A stretch of DNA of 64,000 bases from DASPKX01 sp035627835 (GTDB lineage: Bacteria > Verrucomicrobiota > Verrucomicrobiia > Limisphaerales > SXQI01), in NCBI GenBank assembly GCA_035627835.1, contig DASPKX010000050.1:4213-68212 (forward strand), in the 5' to 3' direction. How positions within the stretch are numbered: the first letter of the stretch is position 1; every line of letters starts with the position of its first letter. Below, one piece after another: positions 44,535 through 53,464 of the stretch. The notes below the pieces were generated by a model. It saw only the letters and a list, made by a program, of their open reading frames with translations, searched no databases and was not told the DNA's origin. The translations under genes and the position numbers were made by a program.

Positions 44535-44678
44535 AGTATTTCCCCGTCTGCCGCCACTCCCGTTGAGTTTGGAATGTGTTCAGGATGTCAGGAAATGGAG
44601 TGCTGAGTATCAGGGAAAGTATGGATGCAGAAGCAGGGGTGACTTCTCCGTCCAGAGTGGCTAATCGCGGTCGACGGA

Positions 44679-46160
44679 TCAGAGCCCGGCCATGAGACGC
44701 ATCACGCGCTCTTCAGAAAGAGAAGCACGCTCCAGTTCACCGGCTATCTGGCCGTGGCGCATCACTAGAAGCCGGGTCGATAAAGCCATGACTTCCGGCA
44801 GTTCAGAAGAGATGAGAAGAATAGCGCAGCCGTGGCAGGCGAGTTGATCGAGAAGTTGATGAATCTCCGCTTTGGCGCCCACATCCACACCGCGCGTCGG
44901 CTCATCGACGATCAAAGTTTTGCATTTTAGGGCGAGCCATTTGGCGAGGGCTATCTTCTGCTGGTTGCCGCCGCTCAACCCTGCGATGGGAGCATCAATG
45001 TGGGGTGTCTTTACCCGCAAACGGGCGGAGTATTCTTCCGCCAATGAGCGTTCTTTCCCGAGCTGGAGGAAGCCGCCGCGCGTTAAAGATTTTAGCGCAG
45101 CCAGGGAAGTGTTCTCCCGACAGTTCATGGTGAGAACCAGGCCCAGCCGCTTGCGGTCTTCTGGAAGGAAGCCTAGCCCATGAGCAAGCGCTTCATCCAC
45201 GGAACTGCCCTCAAGGCGCTTGCCAGCTACGTAAACCTCTCCCGTGGCTGCGGGGTCGAGGCCGAAGATTGCCTGCGCAGCTTCGCTCCGACCGGAGCCA
45301 ATTAATCCAGCCATGCCGACGATTTCACCTTCACGTATCTGGAAAGAGAGATTGTTGAATTTTCCGGGAGAGCTGAGCTGCCGCACTTCGAGCAGGGCAG
45401 GCCCAGGGTTCCGTGAAACATGCGCTGGCGTGTAGGCGGCGAGTTCGCGCCCAATCATGTGCTGGATGACCCTGTCCGGAGATGTTGCTTCGCGCTTCTG
45501 CGTGGCGACATGACGGCCATCCCGCAGGACAGAGATAGTGTCGCAAAGATGGAAAATTTCCTCCATCCGATGGGACACATAGATGATGGTGATGCCGCGG
45601 CTTTGGAGCTGCGGAATGAGGCGGAAGAGCCGCTCGCTCTCAGCTGTGGACAAGGAGCTAGTGGGCTCGTCCATAACGATAACGCGCGCACCCGAACCGA
45701 TTGCGGCAGCGATCTGCACGAGTTGCTCCTGCCCAGTCGAGAGGGCGCCGACCTGAGCATCAACATCGATGTCGGCTTGTATCTGCTCAAGCATCGCTGT
45801 TGCCTGCGCGCGCATTTGCCGTCGGTTGACCCATCCAGCGGCGCGCGGCAAATCACCGAGGCACAGGTTTTCGGCAACTGAGAGGTTGGGGCAAAACGCC
45901 AGTTCCTGGTGAACCATTGAAATCCCCAGGCGTCTTGCGGCCAGAGGATCCATGGGTTTTATCGGTTTGCCATCGAGCAGGATTTCGCCCGAATCGGCTC
46001 GATAAACTCCCGCCAGGATCTTCCCTAACGTGCTTTTGCCAGCGCCATTCTCGCCCATGAGCGCGTGGCAACTGCCGCGCTCAATCTCAAGCGAAACGTT
46101 GTCGAGCGCCTGGACGCCCGGGAAGCTCTTCGAAATATTTTGGAAGGCCAGGAAGGCCAT
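44679..46160 (-). CDS. Sugar ABC transporter ATPase (RbsA/MglA type)
   Basis: The 493-residue protein carries two nucleotide-binding domains in tandem. Domain 1 has GENGAGKST, ALSTGQEQLVQIAAA and VIVMDEPTSS. Domain 2 has a degenerate P-loop GLIGSGRSEAA, as usual for RbsA, and intact LSGGNQQKIALAKWL and TLIVDEPTRGVD. It drives ATP-dependent uptake of a monosaccharide through the permease at 47137. It is the last gene of the three-gene operon; a 144-base gap separates it from the secreted protein gene. Confidence 0.95.
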   Translation of the reverse strand: MAFLAFQNISKSFPGVQALDNVSLEIERGSCHALMGENGAGKSTLGKILAGVYRADSGEILLDGKPIKPMDPLAARRLGISMVHQELAFCPNLSVAENLCLGDLPRAAGWVNRRQMRAQATAMLEQIQADIDVDAQVGALSTGQEQLVQIAAAIGSGARVIVMDEPTSSLSTAESERLFRLIPQLQSRGITIIYVSHRMEEIFHLCDTISVLRDGRHVATQKREATSPDRVIQHMIGRELAAYTPAHVSRNPGPALLEVRQLSSPGKFNNLSFQIREGEIVGMAGLIGSGRSEAAQAIFGLDPAATGEVYVAGKRLEGSSVDEALAHGLGFLPEDRKRLGLVLTMNCRENTSLAALKSLTRGGFLQLGKERSLAEEYSARLRVKTPHIDAPIAGLSGGNQQKIALAKWLALKCKTLIVDEPTRGVDVGAKAEIHQLLDQLACHGCAILLISSELPEVMALSTRLLVMRHGQIAGELERASLSEERVMRLMAGL

Positions 46161-46163
46161 GGC

Positions 46164-47126
46164 TCATTTCGGGAGCCACTTTTCCCAATTCTTGGAAAAC
46201 TCAGCGACATTATCTTTAGTCACAGGGACGAGGTCGCTAACGTCCTTCGCTGACGCGGGATCTTTCTTCAGGTGCACTTTGTTGATGATGTGCTCCACAG
46301 ATCGATAGCCCCATTCATAGACCTGCTGCGCCAGAAGCAATTGGACGTGGCCGCTGCGCAAATAGGCCAGTTGAGCTGGGAGAGCATCCACCGAGACAAC
46401 CTTTACAGTGCCGGGTGGCCACTTGAGGGCGTTGTCGGTGAAGAGAGGCCATCCGCCAATCATGGCCCAACCCGTGATGTCGGGGCTGGCCTGCATCACT
46501 TGCTCAATGCGGGCGGCTGCATCCTGAGGAGTTTCCTTGTGGTAGTAAGTGTCACGAACCTTGATGCCTGGATACTTTTTGGCGGCGTTTTTCACCCCCT
46601 GGACACGCTTTTGCAGGTTGGGAGCGTTTTGGTTGCCCGCGAGGATCGCGACGACGCCTTTGCCACCCATGAGCTTGGCCAGTTCGTCCATGACGCGCTC
46701 GCCACATTGGACATCGTCAATGGCGTAGGTGACGAACCGTTTGCTGTTTGGAGCATCAGAATCGAAAGTGGCGACGGGAACGCCGCGACCGACCGCTTTG
46801 TTAATCGCGTCGGTGAGTTTGTTGGCGTCTGAGCAGCTGACGGCGATGCCATGAGCCCCGCTCAAAGTGAGCTGCTCGATGGCCTCGGCTTGCTTCTGGG
46901 CATCTTCTTCGTTTGGAGTTCGCCAATCGATCTTGATGTTGATGCCGTGCTTTTCCCCGAGTTCCTTGGCGGCTGCCAGCGCGCCCACGCGAGCGGCTTG
47001 AAAAACAGGGTTGCCTTGGGATTTCGCGACCACGCCGACGGTATAGTTTTTGCCAGATTGGCCGCTCACGCCCAGGGGCAGCGCAAGGGCAAATGCCAAC
47101 AGCAGACGAAGCAGAGATGGTTTCAT
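46164..47126 (-). CDS. Sugar-binding periplasmic protein (RbsB type)
   Basis: The start is ATG 47126, which places a normal signal peptide (MKPSLLRLLLAFALALPLGVSGQ) first; the reading to 47162 overlaps the permease gene and adds 12 unlikely residues. The 320-residue mature type I periplasmic binding fold shows the two-lobed alternation, for example TVGVVAKSQGNPVFQAA and AIDDVQCGERVMDEL. Similar proteins bind ribose, galactose or polyols; the ligand cannot be inferred safely. It is 10 bases after the permease and 3 bases before the ATPase gene. Confidence 0.93.
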   Translation of the reverse strand: MKPSLLRLLLAFALALPLGVSGQSGKNYTVGVVAKSQGNPVFQAARVGALAAAKELGEKHGINIKIDWRTPNEEDAQKQAEAIEQLTLSGAHGIAVSCSDANKLTDAINKAVGRGVPVATFDSDAPNSKRFVTYAIDDVQCGERVMDELAKLMGGKGVVAILAGNQNAPNLQKRVQGVKNAAKKYPGIKVRDTYYHKETPQDAAARIEQVMQASPDITGWAMIGGWPLFTDNALKWPPGTVKVVSVDALPAQLAYLRSGHVQLLLAQQVYEWGYRSVEHIINKVHLKKDPASAKDVSDLVPVTKDNVAEFSKNWEKWLPK

Positions 47127-47136
47127 GGGCGGGAAT

Positions 47137-48276
47137 TTAGGCGTTCGCAGCGGCTGCGGCAAGGCGCCGTTTGCCCGCCCAGTTGTTCACCTGGTCCAGG
47201 AGCACTGCAATGATCACGACCGCGCCGATGATGATCTGGCTATAGCTCTGGTCGATTCCAAGAATGACGATGCCCGTGGAAATCATCTGGATAATCAACG
47301 CTCCCAGGAGAGCCCCGAGAGCGGTGCCTTTTCCACCGGACAAACTTGCTCCCCCAATGACTGCTGCGGCGATCACGTTTAATTCATAGCCAGTCCCGTC
47401 AGCGGATGTTGCTCCGCCGTAGTAGCCGAGCGAGAGCAGGGCCGCGATCCCAACGGACAGCCCGGCCAAAATGTAAACGCCCAGTTTAACCCGTGACACC
47501 CGGATGCCGCTGTAACGAGCCGCCAATTCGTTGCCACCAACGGCGTAAACCCGGCGTCCCGACGCCAGCCGTGCCAAATAGATCGCGCCGAGCAGTGTTA
47601 CGATTGCGGTCACGACGAGAGGGACCAGCATCAATCCAGGGCCGACCTCGTGCCGCACGAGTTCGCGAAACTGGGTTGGGAAGCCGCCAATCGACTGGCC
47701 TTTGGTCACCACGAACGCAATGCCCCGGTAAATCGCCATTGTGCCAAGCGTGATGATGAAAGGATGCACGCGAAGGGCTGTGATCATCCCTCCGTTCAAC
47801 AGCCCGCAAATCGTGGCGGAACCGACGCAAACACCGCTTCCAAGCAAGACGCCAACAATGGGAGAAGCTGCTGCAACTCCATCAGGGCCGTAGCGGCTAA
47901 AAACCATCGCGCCCAACACTGAGGCGAGGGCGTAAATGGATCCAACGGAGAGATCGATGCCGCCAGAGATAATTACAAGGGTGGCCCCAACCGCCATGAT
48001 GGCGATGAAGCTAGTGTCTTTGGCGAGCTGGGTGAGCGTGTCGGCGTTCAGGAATTTATTCACTTCTTCCATCACCAACTCGCGGTCCCCGCTCGCGCTC
48101 TCAACGAACTTGGGCTGAAGTTGCCCCTGCGCATCGCGTTCCAGCACCGGCCGCTTCACTTTGCCGCCAAAGATCGCGAGGCAAACACCAAGCACGAGAA
48201 TTACGATGAGTAGGCCGCCTTCCTGCAGGCCGAAACCCTTTTTGCGCGCTGGAGCGGAACTCGAGGCAGTGGTCAC
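47137..48276 (-). CDS. Sugar ABC transporter permease (RbsC type)
   Basis: The 379-residue inner-membrane protein has about ten helices, including VVIISGGIDLSVGSIYAL and VIGGASLSGGKGTALGALLG, both hallmarks of the RbsC/BPD_transp_2 family. An unusual hydrophilic stretch of about 55 residues (about 40-95, VKRPVLERDAQGQLQ...) lies between the first and second helix, probably periplasmic. It is the first gene of the operon and diverges from padR, with the palindromic operator about 90 bases upstream of its start. Confidence 0.94.
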   Translation of the reverse strand: MTTASSSAPARKKGFGLQEGGLLIVILVLGVCLAIFGGKVKRPVLERDAQGQLQPKFVESASGDRELVMEEVNKFLNADTLTQLAKDTSFIAIMAVGATLVIISGGIDLSVGSIYALASVLGAMVFSRYGPDGVAAASPIVGVLLGSGVCVGSATICGLLNGGMITALRVHPFIITLGTMAIYRGIAFVVTKGQSIGGFPTQFRELVRHEVGPGLMLVPLVVTAIVTLLGAIYLARLASGRRVYAVGGNELAARYSGIRVSRVKLGVYILAGLSVGIAALLSLGYYGGATSADGTGYELNVIAAAVIGGASLSGGKGTALGALLGALIIQMISTGIVILGIDQSYSQIIIGAVVIIAVLLDQVNNWAGKRRLAAAAANA

Positions 48277-48367
48277 GCGGCAGATTTAATGAGAGAGCCT
48301 CCACCGTGCAAACAGCAAAGTTCACGCAAGGGTGATACCGAAACCTCCGCGAAGACCAGAATTTGAC

Positions 48368-48388
48368 ATATATCCGCGACGGATATAT
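48368..48388 (+). promoter_or_regulatory. Perfect palindromic operator, probably for PadR
   Basis: The sequence ATATATCCG - CGA - CGGATATAT is a 21-base perfect dyad ending 9 bases before the padR GTG start. It is in the divergent region shared with the sugar transporter operon. Autoregulation through such operators is usual in the PadR family. Confidence 0.8.
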
Positions 48389-48397
48389 ACAACGTGT

Positions 48398-48763
48398 GTG
48401 AGCAAAACAAAAACACCGCATGCCCCGCTGACTCCGGCTGTATTGCACATCCTGCTCGCGCTCTCAGGGCAGGAACGGCACGGCTACGGGATAATGAAGC
48501 AAGTGGAAGCCGACTCCAACGGCAAGGTGAAGATGGGGCCGGGGACGCTTTACGGTTCGATCGGACGCATGATCGATGCGGGCCTGATTCGCGAGAGCGA
48601 TAAGCGAGTGGACCCCAAACTGGATGACGAACGCCGCGTGTACTACAAACTGACTGCGCACGGGCAGCAGGCGCTGGAGGCCGAGCTTGAGAGATACCGT
48701 GAGATCATGGCCGTCGCGGAAGCCAAACAACTCTCAACCAGCGGAATGGTTTATGGATACTGA
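48398..48763 (+). CDS. PadR-family transcriptional regulator
   Basis: From GTG 48398 the product has 121 residues, the size of subfamily 2 PadR proteins. It contains LTPAVLHILLALSGQERHGYGIMKQVE (winged helix), GPGTLYGSIGRMIDAGLI (recognition region) and DDERRVYYKLTAHGQQAL (wing), then a short dimerisation helix. The upstream in-frame start at 48332 would run through the palindrome and is rejected. Its stop overlaps the next gene by 11 bases, so the membrane protein is translationally coupled. Confidence 0.92.
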   Translation: MSKTKTPHAPLTPAVLHILLALSGQERHGYGIMKQVEADSNGKVKMGPGTLYGSIGRMIDAGLIRESDKRVDPKLDDERRVYYKLTAHGQQALEAELERYREIMAVAEAKQLSTSGMVYGY

Positions 48764-49526
48764 ACGCTCACTCAACCGTTGGCGGAAGCTCTACGCCACA
48801 TTGCTCAGGTGCTATCCACGGAAGCATAGGGAGCGGTTTGGGGAGGCGATGGAGCAAACTTTTAATGATCTGCTGCGCGACCGCCTTAAAAGCGGAAGAT
48901 CGGTCGCTGCTTTGCTGCTCTGGATCTTTTTTGACGGTTTGGGGGGCGTTATGCGTGAGATCATGTCACATATTCTGAAGAGTCATCGAAGCAGTGTTTG
49001 GGTTGTAGTCGGCGTCCTTGGCATGCTGGCGATCCCGTTAAGCGCAAAAATCGTTGATCCCAACATGGGGTGGTCGGCGTTCGATTTTGTTTTGGCCGGA
49101 GCCCTCCTGCTGACTGCCGGCCTCGGATTCGACTTTCTGAGGAAACTGGGCGATTGGCGCTATAAGCTCGCTACCGCTATCGGTATCGGAGCGGCGCTCC
49201 TGCTGACGTGGGTAAACTTAGCGGTGGGGATAATCGGCAGTGAGAACAACCCTCTAAATCTTATGTTCGCTGGGGTGCTTGTGGTCGGAGTTTTCGGTGC
49301 CTTGTGGGCCCGCGTGCGTACGCGAGGAATGGCTCGGACCTTATTTTGCATGGCTCTCACCCACGCATTGGCTGCAGGTCTAGGCATAAGTGTGTGGCGG
49401 CCTGCGTTGAACACTGACGCGGCGCTTTGGAGCTTCGCGGTTGTTCTCATCGGAAACCTTGTCTTCATTCTGCTTTTCCTTGCGTCTGGGTTGCTGTTTC
49501 AGCGAGCCGGCCGCACCCTCACTTAG
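48753..49526 (+). CDS. Membrane protein coupled to PadR
   Basis: From ATG 48753 the product has 257 residues; the reading from 48687 lies inside padR and is rejected. The N-terminus WRKLYATLLRCYPRKHRERFGEAMEQTFND resembles the short prefix domain that precedes ABC permeases associated with PadR in Acidobacteria and Verrucomicrobia. Here it is followed only by about six hydrophobic helices (residues 80-250) without a permease or ATPase. It could be a sensor or accessory for PadR-controlled membrane responses. Similar PadR-membrane protein pairs occur in other bacteria; the function is unknown. Confidence 0.85.
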   Translation: MDTERSLNRWRKLYATLLRCYPRKHRERFGEAMEQTFNDLLRDRLKSGRSVAALLLWIFFDGLGGVMREIMSHILKSHRSSVWVVVGVLGMLAIPLSAKIVDPNMGWSAFDFVLAGALLLTAGLGFDFLRKLGDWRYKLATAIGIGAALLLTWVNLAVGIIGSENNPLNLMFAGVLVVGVFGALWARVRTRGMARTLFCMALTHALAAGLGISVWRPALNTDAALWSFAVVLIGNLVFILLFLASGLLFQRAGRTLT

Positions 49527-49591
49527 AACTACCTCGACCAAACATTCGATTAATTGCCGACCTGCAGGAGAAGCTGAGACAAGAATGATTA

Positions 49592-49616
49592 GCCACAAAG
49601 AACACAAAATCAAAGG
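49592..49616. repeat. Left flank of GxxExxY gene (TAGCCACAAA repeat)
   Basis: TAGCCACAAAGAACACAAAA lies 36 bases outside the 3' end of the GxxExxY gene. An inverted, imperfect copy lies at 50091-50121, so the gene is bracketed by about 20-25-base inverted repeats. Confidence 0.55.
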
Positions 49617-49651
49617 CAGACGATAAAGCGGGTCCGTGAAAGCGAACGCTG

Positions 49652-50023
49652 TTAATCCAGCACGTATTTCTTAATTTCAAATTTGAAGCTGCCGAAGTTG
49701 ATAAGCAGCCCATGTCGCAGTCGTGAGGATCTAAGGTAACCGAGGAGTTGAGCGACGTGCTCGTCCGTGAATGCCCGACACGCTTTGATTTCGACCAAAA
49801 GCTCCTCTCGGATAAGTAAGTCAGAGAAGTAATTGCCCAAGGGTGTTCCGTCCTCATCGTAAACCGCCAATGGGTGTTGCTGTCGGACGGGGATTCCGAT
49901 CTTCGTCAGGCGATGCGCCAAAGCGTTTTCGTGGATTTTCTCTAAATGACCATGTCCTAGATAACGATGAATTTCGTACGCAGTTTGTCGCACCTGATCA
50001 CACAAAAGGTTGATTGGGAGCAC
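49652..50023 (-). CDS. GxxExxY protein, PD-(D/E)XK nuclease-like
   Basis: The 123-residue product belongs to the small GxxExxY family, common in many copies in PVC and cyanobacterial genomes. The signature is present as GHLEKIH, with the final Tyr replaced by His. The nuclease-like core is seen as NYFSDLLIREELLVEIKACR: Asp then Glu-x-Lys, and the later helix HVAQLLGYLRSSRLRHGLLINFGS. The start is GTG 50023 with no good ribosome site. Inverted repeats flank the gene on both sides. Function is not established for this family. Confidence 0.85.
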   Translation of the reverse strand: MLPINLLCDQVRQTAYEIHRYLGHGHLEKIHENALAHRLTKIGIPVRQQHPLAVYDEDGTPLGNYFSDLLIREELLVEIKACRAFTDEHVAQLLGYLRSSRLRHGLLINFGSFKFEIKKYVLD

Positions 50024-50059
50024 GAGGAGGGTTCTAGCTCCTCAGGCGATAAAAGGAAA

Positions 50060-50096
50060 CAGCAGATTCAGTCGCCTGAATCTGCTGCTTTTTTTG
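50060..50096. terminator. Bidirectional intrinsic terminator of the aldolase gene
   Basis: A perfect 12-bp stem CAGCAGATTCAG / CTGAATCTGCTG with loop TCGC is followed by CTTTTTTTT on the plus strand and by TTTCCTTTTA on the minus strand. The minus-strand direction serves the aldolase gene ending at 50134. Confidence 0.85.
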
Positions 50097-50121
50097 TGAT
50101 CTTTGTGCTCTTTTGTGGCTA
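50091..50121. repeat. Right flank of GxxExxY gene (inverted copy)
   Basis: TTTGTGCTCTTTTGTGGCTA is the inverted, imperfect partner of 49592-49616. It overlaps the end of the terminator T-tract. Confidence 0.5.
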
Positions 50122-50133
50122 CTCTGCTTTGTC

Positions 50134-51099
50134 TTAGTCGAAGGCGTGCCCTGCGCAGCAGAGGACGTTGCGCACCTTGTGGCGCACGAGTTCTTTCACG
50201 CGAGTGCGGGCTGGGGCCAAGTACTTGCGAGGATCGAATTCCTTGGTGTTGCTCATCAGCACCTTGCGGATGGCAGCCGTGAAAGCGAGGCGCAAGTCGG
50301 TGTCGATGTTGACCTTCGTGCAGCCAGTGCGGCGCGCGATTTCGATATCCGCTTCCGGCACGCCAGCGGTTTCTTCACCCAAGTCGCCGCCGTATTTATT
50401 GATCTCCTGGCAGATGTCCTTAGGCACGCTGGAAGCTCCGTGCAACACCAGTGGGTAATCACCGAGGCCAGCATCCATCAACGCTTTCTTGATCGATTTC
50501 AAACGCTCCAGGTCCAGGTGCTGCTCGCCCTTGAACTTGTAAGCGCCGTGGGAGTTGCCGATCGCAACTGCGAGGGAGTCCACGCCCGTTTGCTTCACGA
50601 AATCAACGGCCTCCTCAGGGTGAGTGTAAACCCCGCCCTTGGAGAAATGACCGCCTTCTTCACCTTCATCGAACTGCGCGCCGACCAGCTGGCCCAGCTC
50701 GCCTTCCACGACGCAGTTGTGCTTGTGCGCGTAATCAACGACGCGTTTGCACAGCTCAACGTTCTTCTCGAAAGGCAGATGGCTGCCGTCGATCATGACT
50801 GAGGTGAAGCCTTCATCGATGCACTCTTTGCACAACTCGAAGGTGTCGCCATGATCCAAATGAACGGCGATAGGAATGTGAGAGAGGCTGACCGCTGCTT
50901 CGATGAGCTTCTTAAGGTAAACAGGGTTGGCGTATTGGCGGGCGCCCTTAGAAATCTGCAGCATGACTGGAGCTTTTTCCTCTTCGCAAGCCTCGATGAT
51001 GGCTTGAAGAAGCTCCATGTTGTTCACGTTGAATGCGCCGAGCGCATACTTGCCCTTAAGGGCTTTCGCGAACAGGTCTTTGGTGTGTGTCAGTGGCAT
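50134..51099 (-). CDS. Class II fructose-bisphosphate aldolase
   Basis: The 321-residue enzyme splits fructose-1,6-bisphosphate with a catalytic zinc. The zinc site is in IPIAVHLDHGD and a later GNSHGAYK, with the other ligand His in VLHGASSVP; the GQLVGAQFDEGEE loop is typical of class IIB. The short C-terminal end carries CCAGHAFD. It fits gluconeogenesis together with pckG. It has a terminator at 50060-50096. The 226-base gap to 51326 contains no feature I can support. Confidence 0.95.
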   Translation of the reverse strand: MPLTHTKDLFAKALKGKYALGAFNVNNMELLQAIIEACEEEKAPVMLQISKGARQYANPVYLKKLIEAAVSLSHIPIAVHLDHGDTFELCKECIDEGFTSVMIDGSHLPFEKNVELCKRVVDYAHKHNCVVEGELGQLVGAQFDEGEEGGHFSKGGVYTHPEEAVDFVKQTGVDSLAVAIGNSHGAYKFKGEQHLDLERLKSIKKALMDAGLGDYPLVLHGASSVPKDICQEINKYGGDLGEETAGVPEADIEIARRTGCTKVNIDTDLRLAFTAAIRKVLMSNTKEFDPRKYLAPARTRVKELVRHKVRNVLCCAGHAFD

Positions 51100-51325
51100 A
51101 AAAGATAATCAAATTAGCACAACAGGCGGCGCATCCTAGTGGCCGACCCCCGGAAAGAAAACGAAAATTTTTGCGCGGTTTCGACAGTGGTTTTGCTGCC
51201 GGTAAAGGCTGGGCAACGCTGGCGCAATGTGCGCGTTGCACGCAGTTTTCGCCCAACGCTTTGCGCCCCTGAGAAGGGATTTGGTTGGCCCGGCAACTGC
51301 TTGCCTGATATTGCATTCCTGACTC

Positions 51326-52717
51326 ATGGATCGCCGTCCCTTTTACGACGAACGCGCCGCTGCCCGCCCGCGGGAGCTGGACCGTGGGTATCACCGGCTG
51401 CTTGAGCACTACTATGCTTCGATCATTCCACAAGGGATGAAGGTCCTGGAGGTGGGCTGCGGGATCGGCGACTTGCTCCAGTATCTGAAACCGAGCCGCG
51501 GCGTTGGCGTCGATTTCAGCCCCCGCATGATTGAGTTGGCTCGCGCCAGGAATCCAGAGTTGGAGTTCAGCTGTGCCGACGCCCACAGTTTTGAGTGCTC
51601 GGAGCAGTTTGATTACATCGTGCTTTCGGACCTCGTCAACGATGTCGCGGACGTGCAGGCGCTTTTAACGAACCTCCGAAAGTGCAGCCACTCACGAACG
51701 CGGCTGGTGCTGAACTTTTTCAATAACCTGTGGCGGCCGGGATTACAGTTCGCGGAGGCGGTCGGGTGGAAGGCGCCCACAAAGCTCCAGAGCTGGCTTT
51801 CCAATGTGGACATGCAGAACCTGCTGCATCTGGCCGGTTGGGAAGTGATCACCACGGAAACGCGCATTCTCTGGCCTTCAACGACCCCGTTCATTGGAAC
51901 GCTGTTCAACCGCTGGTTAGCCCCGATCCTTTGGCCTTTAAACTTGACCGTTTTTCAGGTCGCCCGCCTTGCGCCTGACTCAACACTGTCTCGAAAGGAC
52001 TTCAGTTGCACCGTGGTTGTGCCAGCGCGCAATGAAGCAGGGAACATTGAGGCAGCGGTGCTGCGCACACCGGAGATGGGCAAAGGTGTGGAGTTGATCT
52101 TCATCGAGGGGCACTCGAAGGATAATACCTGGGCGGAGATTCTTCGCGTGCAAGCGAAGTATCCACACAAGAAGATCGTTGCGCTAAAACAGCAATCGAA
52201 AGGCAAGGGCGGGGCCGTGCGTGAAGCCTTCGCGCAAGCCACAGGCGAGTTGTTGTTCATTCTGGATGCGGATCTGACGATGCCCCCTGAACAGCTGCCG
52301 AAATTCTACGAGGCAGCCAGCTCAGGCAAGGGTGAGTTCATCAATGGTGTGCGGCTCGTCTACCCCATGGAAGAGGAAGCGATGCAGTTCCTGAACATGA
52401 TCGCGAATAAAACCTTCGGCATTTTGTTCAGTTGGCTGATGGGACAACCGGTGAAGGACACGCTTTGCGGAACGAAGGTTTTATTGCGTGAGGACTACGA
52501 AAAGATTGCGCGCAACCGCTCCTATTTCGGCGACTTCGATCCTTTCGGCGATTTCGATCTCCTCTTTGGTGCATCGAAGCTGAATCTAAAAATTATCGAC
52601 ATGCCGATTCGTTACGCCGCGCGCACTTACGGGGAAACGAACATTCATCGCTGGAGCCATGGGTGGCTGCTTTTGCGAATGGTGATCTTCGCCGCCAAGC
52701 GGCTGAAGTTTATTTGA
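51326..52717 (+). CDS. Fusion of SAM methyltransferase and family 2 glycosyltransferase
   Basis: The 463-residue protein has two complete domains. Residues 1-215 are a class I methyltransferase: VLEVGCGIGDLL (glycine-rich SAM loop), GVDFSPRMIELAR and the Asp of FSCADAHSF. Residues 228-463 are a dolichol-phosphate-mannosyltransferase-like GT2: VVVPARNEAGNIE, DADLTMPPEQLPKF (metal-binding DxD) and a C-terminal membrane-facing helix. The pair probably modifies the same lipid-linked or polysaccharide substrate, inferred from the fusion. The second methyltransferase gene starts 3 bases after its stop. Confidence 0.92.
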   Translation: MDRRPFYDERAAARPRELDRGYHRLLEHYYASIIPQGMKVLEVGCGIGDLLQYLKPSRGVGVDFSPRMIELARARNPELEFSCADAHSFECSEQFDYIVLSDLVNDVADVQALLTNLRKCSHSRTRLVLNFFNNLWRPGLQFAEAVGWKAPTKLQSWLSNVDMQNLLHLAGWEVITTETRILWPSTTPFIGTLFNRWLAPILWPLNLTVFQVARLAPDSTLSRKDFSCTVVVPARNEAGNIEAAVLRTPEMGKGVELIFIEGHSKDNTWAEILRVQAKYPHKKIVALKQQSKGKGGAVREAFAQATGELLFILDADLTMPPEQLPKFYEAASSGKGEFINGVRLVYPMEEEAMQFLNMIANKTFGILFSWLMGQPVKDTLCGTKVLLREDYEKIARNRSYFGDFDPFGDFDLLFGASKLNLKIIDMPIRYAARTYGETNIHRWSHGWLLLRMVIFAAKRLKFI

Positions 52718-52720
52718 GGC

Positions 52721-53464
52721 ATGGAAAAGCCGCTCGATCAGCATCAGGTCGAGATTCTCAGGAACAAAACTGCCTGGGAAAATAAGCCAATTCTCCGCGA
52801 ACTGTATGCGGCCTTTTACGAGCGAATTGCCCGCTGGATTGACCCTGCGGTTCCCGGAGGGATTGTGGAACTCGGCTCGGGCATCGGTAACCTGAAGGCA
52901 ACGCGAGCCAATGTTATCGCCACAGATCTGTTTCCGAACCCCTGGCTCGACCTGGTCTGCGATGCGTACGAACTGCCCTTTGCTGACGAGTCGTTGTCGC
53001 ACCTCGTTTTATTTGACGTCTTCCATCACCTCGAACATCCGCTCGCATTTTTTGAAGAGGCGCTGAGAGCGCTGGGGAATGGAGGCAGGGTTCTCTTGTT
53101 TGAGCCCTACATCAGCGCTGCCAGCTATCCCGCTTATGGATGGGCGCACCATGAGCCGATAGGGTGGGGGAACCAGATCGATTTCTCCAGAAAGCGTCCG
53201 GGACGAAGCCGTTATTACGCCGCACAAGGGAACGCCACCCGCCTCTTCTTTCGCGGAGAGTTGCGCGACATTGACGGCTTCAAGCTGCTGCACAAACAAG
53301 CATTCGCCAGCTTTGCCTATCTGCTGAGTGGCGGGTTCAGCAAGCCCGCGCTTTATCCGGCACCATTGAAGCCGCTGCTCGTCGCCGCCGACTCCGCCTT
53401 GTCTCTGGTTCCCCCGATCTTTGGAGCGCGTTGCCTGGTCGTTCTCCAGAAGGTCGCGGCTTAA
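52721..53464 (+). CDS. Class I SAM-dependent methyltransferase
   Basis: The 247-residue product has IVELGSGIGNL, the acidic end of the second strand in VIATDLFPNPW, and VCDAYELPFADESLSHLVLFDVFHH, all Methyltransf_11/25 features. The C-terminal half carries a bulky variable region (residues 140-245). It follows the methyltransferase-GT2 gene by 3 bases and probably acts on the same glycan. Its stop overlaps the convergent aldo-keto reductase gene by 4 bases. Confidence 0.88.
   Translation: MEKPLDQHQVEILRNKTAWENKPILRELYAAFYERIARWIDPAVPGGIVELGSGIGNLKATRANVIATDLFPNPWLDLVCDAYELPFADESLSHLVLFDVFHHLEHPLAFFEEALRALGNGGRVLLFEPYISAASYPAYGWAHHEPIGWGNQIDFSRKRPGRSRYYAAQGNATRLFFRGELRDIDGFKLLHKQAFASFAYLLSGGFSKPALYPAPLKPLLVAADSALSLVPPIFGARCLVVLQKVAA

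Noticed and set aside
48332..48397. Upstream extension of padR
   Set aside because: It would translate through the palindromic operator and adds residues with no PadR similarity.
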